Shown one piece after another: positions 46,921 through 53,609 of a stretch of 60,108 nt of DNA. The position numbers were made by a program, and so were the translations under genes. The stretch is taken from NCBI GenBank assembly GCA_963933095.1, contig CAWVSV010000001.1, forward strand, positions 1-60,108, written 5' to 3'. The DNA comes from UBA1124 sp963933095. Lineage in GTDB: Bacteria > Pseudomonadota > Gammaproteobacteria > Pseudomonadales > Cellvibrionaceae. A model generated the notes under the pieces. It saw nothing but the letters and a program-made list of their open reading frames with translations, was not told the DNA's origin and made no database searches. The stretch's first letter is position 1. Each line of letters opens with the position of its first letter.

Positions 46921-47301
46921 TTACGATGGAATAAATTTAATAGCGGATATATTAGGCTCGCGATCTTTTCCTGCAGCGGCGAGTCTATTGATATATTGCT
47001 GCCAAAATTTATCCTGTTCCGTGCATAACTCGAACAGATAATTCCAGGTATAAATACCTGAATCATGGCCGTCATTGAAATAGATTTGTAGCGCATAGTT
47101 GCCGGCGGCGGCAACACTATTAATAGCAACGTCAGATTTGCCGAATTGCAGTACTTCTTGTCCAGGACCGTGACCTTTAACTTCGGCGCTGGGTGAGTGA
47201 ACGCGCAGCAACTCTGCGCTTAAGGTGAAAGATTCACCGGTTGTGTAGCTAAGTTCGAGAGAGCGGGACTTTTTGTGTAACTGAATTTTTATGGGCGTCA
47301 T
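46921..47301 (-). CDS. DUF971 protein
   Basis: This 126-residue protein matches the DUF971 family: IKIQLHKKSRSLELSY, the strongly conserved SPSAEVKGHGPGQ and the strand NYALQIYFNDGHDSGIYTW. The domain is the one found at the N-terminus of gamma-butyrobetaine hydroxylase. The free-standing version is of unknown function. It follows hslU as in pseudomonads. No Shine-Dalgarno sequence is visible; instead a perfect 10-bp hairpin ends eight bases before the start codon. Confidence 0.88.
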   Translation of the reverse strand: MTPIKIQLHKKSRSLELSYTTGESFTLSAELLRVHSPSAEVKGHGPGQEVLQFGKSDVAINSVAAAGNYALQIYFNDGHDSGIYTWNYLFELCTEQDKFWQQYINRLAAAGKDREPNISAIKFIPS

Positions 47302-47309
47302 AATTTTAT

Positions 47310-47333
47310 CGCAAGACGCACGGGCGTCTTGCG
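47310..47333 (-). repeat. Perfect 10-bp hairpin directly before the DUF971 start
   Basis: CGCAAGACGC at 47310-47319 pairs exactly with GCGTCTTGCG at 47324-47333 (loop ACGG, plus strand). In the minus-strand transcript it lies between the hslU stop and the DUF971 start, ending eight bases before the ATG. There is no T tract. It occupies the place where a ribosome-binding site would be expected. Confidence 0.65.
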
Positions 47334-47342
47334 TCTCGGCGA

Positions 47343-48662
47343 TTAAAGAATAAAGCGGCTCAGATCTTCATCTTGCGCCAGTTCGTCCAGTTGTTTATCT
47401 ACATAGGCGGCATCGATGACCAGTTCTCCGCCCGTGTCGGCGGCAGAAAAAGACACTTCTTCTAAAAGTCGTTCCAGCATGGTGTGCAGTCGTCGGGCGC
47501 CGATATTTTCTGTGCGTTCATTAACTTCAAAGGCGGTTTGGGCAATACGGCGAATGCCGTCGTCGCTAAAACTGATATTCAGGCCTTCGGTACCGAGTAG
47601 TGCACTTTGCTGTTCGGTCAGTGAGGCGGCAGGCTCGGTGAGAATACGCTCGAAGTCGTCGGCGGTGAGTGATTGAAGCTCAACTCGAATTGGCAAACGG
47701 CCCTGCAATTCTGGAATTAAATCTGACGGTTTGCAAACATGAAAGGCGCCAGAAGCGACAAACAGTATATGATCAGTCTTGATCATGCCGTGCTTAGTAC
47801 TAACAGTACAGCCTTCAATAAGCGGTAATAAATCGCGCTGCACGCCCTCGCGAGAGACATCGCCACCGCCACCGGAACCCTGACGCTTGGCGACCTTGTC
47901 GATTTCGTCAATAAAGACAATACCGTTTTGTTCTGCGGCGTCTATAGCGGTGGAGCGAATATCGTCTTCGTTGACCAGCTTTTCCGCTTCCTCGTCTTGA
48001 ACTTGCTTTAGCGCCTGCTTCACGGTCATCTTGGTAGTTTTGGTTTTGTCGTTCTTCATCGACGAAAACATACCCTGCAGCTGATTGGTCATGTCTTCCA
48101 TGCCCGGCGGCGCCATTATTTCTACGCCGATTTTAGCGGCGGCAATTTCGATTTCGATTTCTTTATCGTCGAGTTCGCCTTGGCGTAGCTTCTTGCGGAA
48201 CACCTGGCGGGTCGAGGATTCTTTTGCCTCGTTAACTTCTGAGCGCGCCGGTGGCAGCAGTACGTCAAGAATGCGCTCCTCGGCGGCATCGGCGGCGCGA
48301 AAAGCGACCTTTTGCATTTCTTGCTCGCGGTGCAGTTTAATCGAAACATCGACCAGATCGCGGATGATCGAGTCAACTTCGCGGCCGACATAGCCAACTT
48401 CGGTAAACTTGGTGGCTTCAACCTTAATAAAAGGCGCGTTGGCAAGTTTGGCCAGGCGGCGGGCGATCTCGGTCTTACCGACACCAGTAGGCCCAATCAT
48501 CAAAATATTTTTGGGCGTAACTTCATTGCGCAGTTCATCGCTGAGTTGCATACGGCGCCAGCGATTGCGCAGAGCAATTGCCACGGCACGCTTGGCTTCA
48601 CTCTGGCCGATTATATGTTGATCCAGTTCGTGGACAATTTCTTTGGGGGTCATGTTAGACAT
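47343..48662 (-). CDS. hslU: HslU, ATPase of the HslVU protease
   Basis: This 439-residue AAA+ unfoldase feeds proteins to HslV. Visible are Walker A GPTGVGKTEIARRLA, Walker B GIVFIDEID, an intermediate domain (about 110-240), the pore GYVGREVDS and a C-terminus ending DLSRFIL, whose last residues insert into HslV. MTPKEIVHELDQHIIGQ is the standard start. It is 144 bases downstream of hslV. Confidence 0.97.
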   Translation of the reverse strand: MSNMTPKEIVHELDQHIIGQSEAKRAVAIALRNRWRRMQLSDELRNEVTPKNILMIGPTGVGKTEIARRLAKLANAPFIKVEATKFTEVGYVGREVDSIIRDLVDVSIKLHREQEMQKVAFRAADAAEERILDVLLPPARSEVNEAKESSTRQVFRKKLRQGELDDKEIEIEIAAAKIGVEIMAPPGMEDMTNQLQGMFSSMKNDKTKTTKMTVKQALKQVQDEEAEKLVNEDDIRSTAIDAAEQNGIVFIDEIDKVAKRQGSGGGGDVSREGVQRDLLPLIEGCTVSTKHGMIKTDHILFVASGAFHVCKPSDLIPELQGRLPIRVELQSLTADDFERILTEPAASLTEQQSALLGTEGLNISFSDDGIRRIAQTAFEVNERTENIGARRLHTMLERLLEEVSFSAADTGGELVIDAAYVDKQLDELAQDEDLSRFIL

Positions 48663-48806
48663 AAATTTTTATTTGCACTCCGAGTTAGGAGGCTATAGAA
48701 GTTTTTCCACAGTCGAGAAAGCACCGCGCGCAGGGAAGGTGTGTACGAGAAGTACATGACCGACCGGGCACGGCGCTGACGAAAGATGCAGGAAAAAGAT
48801 CACAGC

Positions 48807-49349
48807 CTAGAATTCCAATTCTTCGATGGTATTAGTGTGGTTGGTATAGACGCATATATCTCCGGCCACTTTGAGTCCCGCCTGAACGATTTCTCGGGCG
48901 CTCATGTCGGGGTTATGATCGAGCAGGGCACGCGCGGCGGATTGTGCGTAAGGGCCGCCTGAGCCGATGGCGATCAGGTCGTCTTCGGGCTGAATCACGT
49001 CGCCGTTACCGGTAATAATAAGTGAAGCCTCTTCGTTGGCCACAGCTAACAGGGCTTCAAGTTTGCGCAGCGCGCGGTCAGAACGCCAGTCTTTGGCCAG
49101 CTCTACGGCGGCGCGCACTAGCTGACCGTTGTGGGCTTCTAACTTGGCTTCAAAGCGCTCGAACAAGGTAAAAGCGTCTGCGGTGCCGCCGGCAAACCCA
49201 GCGATGACAGTACCATTGTAGAGCCGACGGACCTTGCGGGCATTCCCTTTCATTATGGTATTGCCGAGAGAGACCTGGCCGTCGCCACCGATAACAACCT
49301 TGTTGCCTCGGCGCACGGAGAGAATAGTGGTGCCTCGATACTGTTCCAC
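48807..49349 (-). CDS. hslV: HslV, peptidase of the HslVU protease
   Basis: This 180-residue threonine peptidase forms the double hexameric core. The start is a GTG (49349) seven bases after AAGGA. The N-terminus reads MEQYRGTTILSVRRG, so the catalytic Thr is at position 7 and a six-residue leader must be removed. Other motifs are GGDGQVSLGNTIMKGN, FAGGTADAFTLFERFE and IGSGGPYAQSAARAL. A sigma-32-type promoter lies about 40 bases upstream, fitting heat-shock control. Confidence 0.96.
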   Translation of the reverse strand: MEQYRGTTILSVRRGNKVVIGGDGQVSLGNTIMKGNARKVRRLYNGTVIAGFAGGTADAFTLFERFEAKLEAHNGQLVRAAVELAKDWRSDRALRKLEALLAVANEEASLIITGNGDVIQPEDDLIAIGSGGPYAQSAARALLDHNPDMSAREIVQAGLKVAGDICVYTNHTNTIEELEF

Positions 49350-49387
49350 AGAAAATTCCTTCGTTCATGTTTAATAGGTTAAAGAAA

Positions 49388-49416
49388 TAGTGGGGGGTTA
49401 AGGAGGAAAATTCAAG
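49388..49416 (-). promoter_or_regulatory. Sigma-32 heat-shock promoter of hslVU
   Basis: On the minus strand, CTTGAAT (49416-49410) matches six of seven of the -35 consensus CTTGAAA. After a 14-base spacer, CCCCACTA (49395-49388) matches the CCCCA core of the -10 consensus CCCCATNT. Transcription would start near 49380, about 30 bases before the GTG start of hslV. The -35 overlaps the 3' arm of the hairpin at 49413-49436. Confidence 0.7.
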
Positions 49417-49436
49417 TAAAGCTGAGGCTTTACTTG
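49413..49436 (-). terminator. Hairpin after the SPOR gene
   Basis: CAAGTAAAGC (49413-49422) pairs exactly with GCTTTACTTG (49427-49436), ten pairs with a 4-base loop. On the minus strand AATTTTCC follows. It lies 44 bases past the SPOR gene stop and could end that transcript, separating it from hslV. The T run is weak. Confidence 0.55.
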
Positions 49437-49479
49437 TGATAATGTGATTGCGAATTGTACGAATGATGTGCGGTGTTTA

Positions 49480-50079
49480 TTAGATATTGGTTTTACGTGT
49501 GATCACCCAAATGTCGATCTTATTATCGGCCAAAGTACTGCGATCTTTACTCATTTTAGTGCGATTAGGGTAAGGGCCAACCAGCACACGGTAGTAGCTG
49601 TCGTTATTACGTTTTTTAAACTGTTCGATATTGACATCCATATTCATCATCAGTAATTCTGCTCGCAGACGATCGGCGTCTTCAGTGCGCTTAAATGAGC
49701 CCACTTGCATTAGGTATTCAATAGGCTCGGCGCTGCTGAGGGCAGCGCTTTCGGTGGGCTTGGTGGCATTGCGCGGGACCTCAACTTTATCCTCTTCTAG
49801 TAATTGATAAAAATCAAAGCGTGGCTTCGGGGCAGCACGGTCTTGCCGAGCTGTGTGATTAGTGGCTGAGGTTAATTTTACCGGGGCTTCTGTAGCGGCA
49901 ATGGCGGTGCTCTCGCTACTGGGCAGCCCGCCTAAGTAAGTAAGGAACATGACAAAGGCGCCGACTGCTGTGCCGGTGAATAGCCATACCCAAGCGGGAA
50001 CCTGAGACTTAGGCTTGGGCTTTTTTTTGGGTGAGCGCGGAACCTTGCGGCGCGGCTTTTTGGCGAAGTCTTGAGTCAT
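49480..50079 (-). CDS. SPOR-domain membrane protein (FtsN-like)
   Basis: This 199-residue protein has a very basic cytoplasmic N-terminus (KKPRRKVPRSPKKKPKPKSQ), one membrane helix at about 31-50 (WVWLFTGTAVGAFVMFLTYL), a Pro/Ala-rich linker and a C-terminal SPOR domain (about 120-195; YLMQVGSFKRTEDADRLRAE, YYRVLVGPYPNRTKM). SPOR domains bind denuded peptidoglycan glycans at the septum. The layout is that of FtsN, though the match to FtsN itself is not certain. In pseudomonads the equivalent gene sits between argS and hslV; here argS is absent. Confidence 0.88.
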   Translation of the reverse strand: MTQDFAKKPRRKVPRSPKKKPKPKSQVPAWVWLFTGTAVGAFVMFLTYLGGLPSSESTAIAATEAPVKLTSATNHTARQDRAAPKPRFDFYQLLEEDKVEVPRNATKPTESAALSSAEPIEYLMQVGSFKRTEDADRLRAELLMMNMDVNIEQFKKRNNDSYYRVLVGPYPNRTKMSKDRSTLADNKIDIWVITRKTNI

Positions 50080-50153
50080 GGTTGCTATCTACGGTCGAAA
50101 GTCAGCATAAAAACTGCTGCCATTGTAAGGGCTGTTGGGTGTTGGGGAAAGAT

Positions 50154-52361
50154 TTAGGACATATCTTGTGGATCAACATCTATTGCCCAGCGAATTTTGC
50201 GGGCATTTTTATGGTTTTCCATGTGTTGCGCCAGCAGTTTTAGTAGCTGTTGTAAGGGGCCGCGCTTGGCCGCATTGATTTGTAGTTGAAAGCGGTAGCG
50301 GTCGTTGCGCCTCTCCATAATGGCGGGCAGCGGGCCTAAATAGTTGAGCTGGACGCTACTGGGGTGTAATTGCTCGGCCAGATTGCGCGCCTGCTGCAAA
50401 AAATTATTGGCGCTGTTGGCGAATTTTGATTCGGCTTTAATAATCGCTAAGTAGCGATAGGGCGGCAAATGGCCTATATGTCGCTCTTTTAATAGCATTT
50501 GGGCGAAGTGGTGGTAGTTGTAGTTAAGTAAGGTATCCATTAAGGGGTGGTCGATACAGTGCGATTGAATCACCACTCGACCGGATTTCTTGGCGCGCCC
50601 GGCACGCCCAGCAACCTGGGTGATTAACTGACCCATCCGTTCAGGGCCGCGAAAATCGGCACTAAAAAGTCCGCCATCGGCATCGATAATGGCTACTAAG
50701 GTGACGTCGGGGAAATGGTGCCCCTTGGCCAGCATTTGCGTGCCGACCAATATACAAGGATCGCCCGAGTGGATGATGTCTAACATATCGGCCATGGCGT
50801 TTTTTTTGCGAGTGGTGTCGCGGTCGATACGCAGCACTTTAGTGTTTGGAAATATCTGCTGTAGGTCGTCCTCGCTGCGCTCGGTGCCCTGACCCATGGG
50901 CTGTATATGAGGGCTTTGGCAGTCTGGGCATTGCTGTGGAACCGGTGCTTGGTGGTCGCAGTGGTGGCAGTGCAAATGAAAGGGGTGCTGGTGTACGGTC
51001 ATGCGTGCATCGCAATTACGACACAGCGCTTGCCAGCCGCAGTCATGGCACAGCAGGGTAGGGGCATAGCCGCGCCGGTTAATAAAAACTAGCGCCTGAT
51101 TGCCGCGGTCTAGGGTGTCAGTAATGGCATCCAGCGTTTCGCTGGCAAAACCGTTTTGTAGCGTCTGCTGGCGAATATCAATGGCGCTTAAAACCGGTGG
51201 CTTGGCATTGCCGGCGCGCTGCTTTAAATGCAAGTGCTTGTAGCGGCCCTCGAGTGCATTGTGCAGGGTCTCTAGTGCTGGCGTGGCTGTGCCGAGCACT
51301 AGTGGTACATTCTCGCGCTGGGCGCGTACGGCGGCAAAATCGCGGGCCGAGTAGCGAAATCCATCTTGCTGTTTAAATGAAGGGTCGTGCTCTTCGTCGA
51401 TAATAATAATACCGAGCTCTTTTAGCGGCGTGAACACCGCCGAACGAGTACCGATAATAATGCGAGCGATACCCTCCCGGGCGCGCAGCCATCCTTGTAA
51501 GCGCTCTTTGTCGCTGAGGCCCGAGTGTAAAGTGGCGATTGGTGTGTTGAATCGGCGGGCAAAGCGGCCAATGGTCTGCGGTGTGAGGCCGATTTCGGGG
51601 ATCAGCACTAGCGCCTGCTTGCCATCCTTTAATACCTGCTCGATGGCCTGCAGGTAGACCTCTGTTTTACCGCTGCCGGTAGTTCCCTCGAGTAGATAGG
51701 AGTTGTAGGTTTTTAAGTCAATGTGTTGGAGTGCATGTTTTTGTTCGATGTTCAGCGACAGCGGTGTTTCACTGAGCAGAGGCTGATGAGCATTGCTGTC
51801 GATGGTGTAGCTGGGTAAAAGGTCAAACTCTTCGATTAGGTTTTTATCGAGTAGGGCTTTTACGGTGGCGCGACTAATATTGCGTCGGCAGAGTTCGGTG
51901 CGGTTAATATGGCCTGACTGCAGCGTTTTTATGAGTTCTGCCTGTTTTTTGGCTCGTTTAAGCGCCCCCACTGGCAGGCCTTTACCGTCGGTGGAGAGAC
52001 GCCAGTGGGTCTCGCCGCTTAACACTGCGGCCGCGCCTTGACGCAATAATGTTGGCAAGGTGGCGAATAAAGCATCACCCTCGGGGGCCTGATAGTAGTT
52101 GGCGGCCCAGCGCAGTAGCTGAAGATGCTCGAGCGGAATCAGAGGTGCAGCATCGATTAGCGCCAGCGCCGGTTTTAACTTTTCAACGGGTAGGTTGGAG
52201 TGGTCTTTGACCTCAATTAATAGACCGCACAACTGCTGGTGACCAAAGGGGACGCTAAGTCGCATGCCCGGTTTAAGGTTGTTGGGGTCGGTATCTGCAG
52301 GCGGCAGGTAGTCAAAGCTGCGTCGCAGAGGTGTGGCCAGAGCCATTTCGAGTATTTTCAA
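50154..52361 (-). CDS. priA: PriA, primosomal helicase
   Basis: This DNA helicase, about 735 residues, restarts stalled replication forks. It has Walker A LLEGTTGSGKTEVYLQAI, the DEEH box IIIDEEHDPSFKQQ, a zinc domain with eight Cys (CHDCGWQALCRNC, CHHCDHQAPVPQQCPDC) and helicase motifs VTLVAIIDADGG and MGQLITQVAGRAGRA. The start is uncertain. The family N-terminal strand reads LKILEMALATPLRRSFDYLP, which points to the TTG at 52361. The ATG at 52346 would cut into that strand, and an ATG at 52415 would lie upstream of a TATTAT -10 candidate. No start has a strong ribosome-binding site. Confidence 0.95.
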   Translation of the reverse strand: MKILEMALATPLRRSFDYLPPADTDPNNLKPGMRLSVPFGHQQLCGLLIEVKDHSNLPVEKLKPALALIDAAPLIPLEHLQLLRWAANYYQAPEGDALFATLPTLLRQGAAAVLSGETHWRLSTDGKGLPVGALKRAKKQAELIKTLQSGHINRTELCRRNISRATVKALLDKNLIEEFDLLPSYTIDSNAHQPLLSETPLSLNIEQKHALQHIDLKTYNSYLLEGTTGSGKTEVYLQAIEQVLKDGKQALVLIPEIGLTPQTIGRFARRFNTPIATLHSGLSDKERLQGWLRAREGIARIIIGTRSAVFTPLKELGIIIIDEEHDPSFKQQDGFRYSARDFAAVRAQRENVPLVLGTATPALETLHNALEGRYKHLHLKQRAGNAKPPVLSAIDIRQQTLQNGFASETLDAITDTLDRGNQALVFINRRGYAPTLLCHDCGWQALCRNCDARMTVHQHPFHLHCHHCDHQAPVPQQCPDCQSPHIQPMGQGTERSEDDLQQIFPNTKVLRIDRDTTRKKNAMADMLDIIHSGDPCILVGTQMLAKGHHFPDVTLVAIIDADGGLFSADFRGPERMGQLITQVAGRAGRAKKSGRVVIQSHCIDHPLMDTLLNYNYHHFAQMLLKERHIGHLPPYRYLAIIKAESKFANSANNFLQQARNLAEQLHPSSVQLNYLGPLPAIMERRNDRYRFQLQINAAKRGPLQQLLKLLAQHMENHKNARKIRWAIDVDPQDMS

Positions 52362-52376
52362 GTTGCGGCTCTGCTC

Positions 52377-52382
52377 TATAAT
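52377..52382 (+). promoter_or_regulatory. -10 element of the rpmE promoter
   Basis: A perfect TATAAT on the plus strand lies 16 bases after TTTTCA (a weak -35), about 150 bases before rpmE. A start here would give a long leader containing the structured element at 52393-52446. On the opposite strand the same bases read ATTATA within TATTAT and may serve priA. Confidence 0.5.
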
Positions 52383-52392
52383 AGAATGTGGG

Positions 52393-52446
52393 TTAAGTGA
52401 TGCATAAATGCGCAAAGCGCTTGCGCGTTAACGGCTTAACACTTAA
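52393..52446 (+). promoter_or_regulatory. Structured leader of rpmE, possible L31 autoregulatory element
   Basis: An outer stem TTAAGTG (52393-52399) with CACTTAA (52440-52446) encloses an inner hairpin GCGCAA (52410-52415) with TTGCGC (52421-52426). It lies in the long 5' leader of rpmE, just after the predicted transcription start. Leaders that bind L31 are known in gammaproteobacteria. Whether this one belongs to that class is inference. Confidence 0.45.
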
Positions 52447-52533
52447 AATTCGCGGCCTAAATCTAACTACACTAACCGTTGTACGGTGCTCGGCACAAGA
52501 TCGAGTGGCGGTACACAAAGGCAAAGGTAAAAC

Positions 52534-52752
52534 ATGCAAAACGAAATCCACCCTAATTATACCGCTATTACTGCAACTTGCAGCTGTGGCAACATTGTTG
52601 AAACTAAGTCTACTATGGGCAAAGATATCAATCTTGATATTTGTTCTGCGTGCCACCCTTTCTATACGGGTAAGCAGAAGACTGCTGATACCGGTGGTCG
52701 TGTTGACCGCTTCCAGAAGCGCTTCGGCAGCCGCATTGGCGGTAAGAAGTAA
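52534..52752 (+). CDS. rpmE: Ribosomal protein bL31, zinc-binding form
   Basis: This 72-residue ribosomal protein has four metal ligands in the C+ arrangement: CSCGN (residues 16 and 18) and CSACHPFYTG. MQNEIHPNYTAITATC and HPFYTGKQK are the family signatures. Zinc-binding L31 is normally the form used when zinc is plentiful. It is divergent from priA, as in pseudomonads, and is followed by a strong terminator. Confidence 0.96.
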   Translation: MQNEIHPNYTAITATCSCGNIVETKSTMGKDINLDICSACHPFYTGKQKTADTGGRVDRFQKRFGSRIGGKK

Positions 52753-52755
52753 GCA

Positions 52756-53589
52756 TTGCTTAACTTCTTCGAAGACACAAAAAAAGCGCCTAAGGGCGCT
52801 TTTTTTGTGGGTGTTATTTGTGTGCTACTGACTATTTCGAGTACTGAGGCGAGCGATTGCGTTTTGTCCGGTGGCGAATGGGCAGATGTGGATTACGTAT
52901 ACGACGGCGATACTCTGCGTTTAAATGATGGTCGAAAAATTCGTTTGTTGGGAGTAAATGCGCCGGAGTTGGCCCGGCCAAAACGGTGGGGTGGTCGACC
53001 GTCACAGGCGCTAGCAGATGACGCTAGAATAGCGGTGACACAATTTTTCGCTGAGTCGCCACGCGTTCGATTGGTTTATGATGTTAAACGACGCGACCGC
53101 TACCAGCGCACCTTGGCGCATGTGTTTAACTCGCAGGGTGATAGTCTCGAAACTTTCTTGCTAAGGCGGGGTTTGGCTTTTCATATCGCTATACCGCCCA
53201 ACCTAGCTTTGGCTAAGTGCTTTGCTCTCAGCGCCGAGTGGGCGCGCTCAAAAAATTTAGGTGTTTGGTCGCACAAGGATTGGCGCCCGCTAGAGGGTCT
53301 TGATACCAAAGAAACCGGTTTTCGTCGAGTGCGCGGGCGGGTTGAAACCATCACTCAAAACGGCACTTGGTGGCTGGAATTGGATGTTCCTTTGGTGTTA
53401 AAAGTGACCGCGGCTGACCGTGCATACTTCCCTGATTATGACTGGGCGGGGCTTTTACGCAAGCGAGTGGAGGTGTCGGGCTGGTTAATCTACCGCTCTC
53501 AACAGGCCTCAATTAGACAGAAAAAACACGCTTACAAGCCTTATATAATGCGCTTGCGCACGCCCTATGCACTGCGTCTTCTAGATTGA
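52756..53589 (+). CDS. Exported thermonuclease-like (SNase) protein
   Basis: This protein of up to 277 residues has a staphylococcal nuclease-like domain at about 45-170: VDYVYDGDTLRLNDG, KIRLLGVNAPEL (Arg and Glu) and RRDRYQRTLAHVF (Arg), which together form the catalytic set of the family. A C-terminal domain of about 90 residues follows. The start is uncertain. A TTG at 52756 gives a credible signal peptide with the basic part TKKAPKG, but that part is encoded by the rpmE terminator. A GTG at 52807 gives a shorter leader without positive charge. The same gene order occurs in pseudomonads. It is convergent with ponA. Confidence 0.85.
   Translation: MLNFFEDTKKAPKGAFFVGVICVLLTISSTEASDCVLSGGEWADVDYVYDGDTLRLNDGRKIRLLGVNAPELARPKRWGGRPSQALADDARIAVTQFFAESPRVRLVYDVKRRDRYQRTLAHVFNSQGDSLETFLLRRGLAFHIAIPPNLALAKCFALSAEWARSKNLGVWSHKDWRPLEGLDTKETGFRRVRGRVETITQNGTWWLELDVPLVLKVTAADRAYFPDYDWAGLLRKRVEVSGWLIYRSQQASIRQKKHAYKPYIMRLRTPYALRLLD
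52776..52809 (+). terminator. Terminator of rpmE, overlapping the next gene
   Basis: A perfect 15-pair stem: CACAAAAAAAGCGCC (52776-52790) with GGCGCTTTTTTTGTG (52795-52809), loop TAAG. It carries a seven-T run and starts 24 bases after the rpmE stop. It also lies in frame inside the N-terminal codons of the downstream nuclease gene if that gene starts at 52756. Confidence 0.9.
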
Positions 53590-53609
53590 AGGAGCTGATT
53601 AATTCACGC

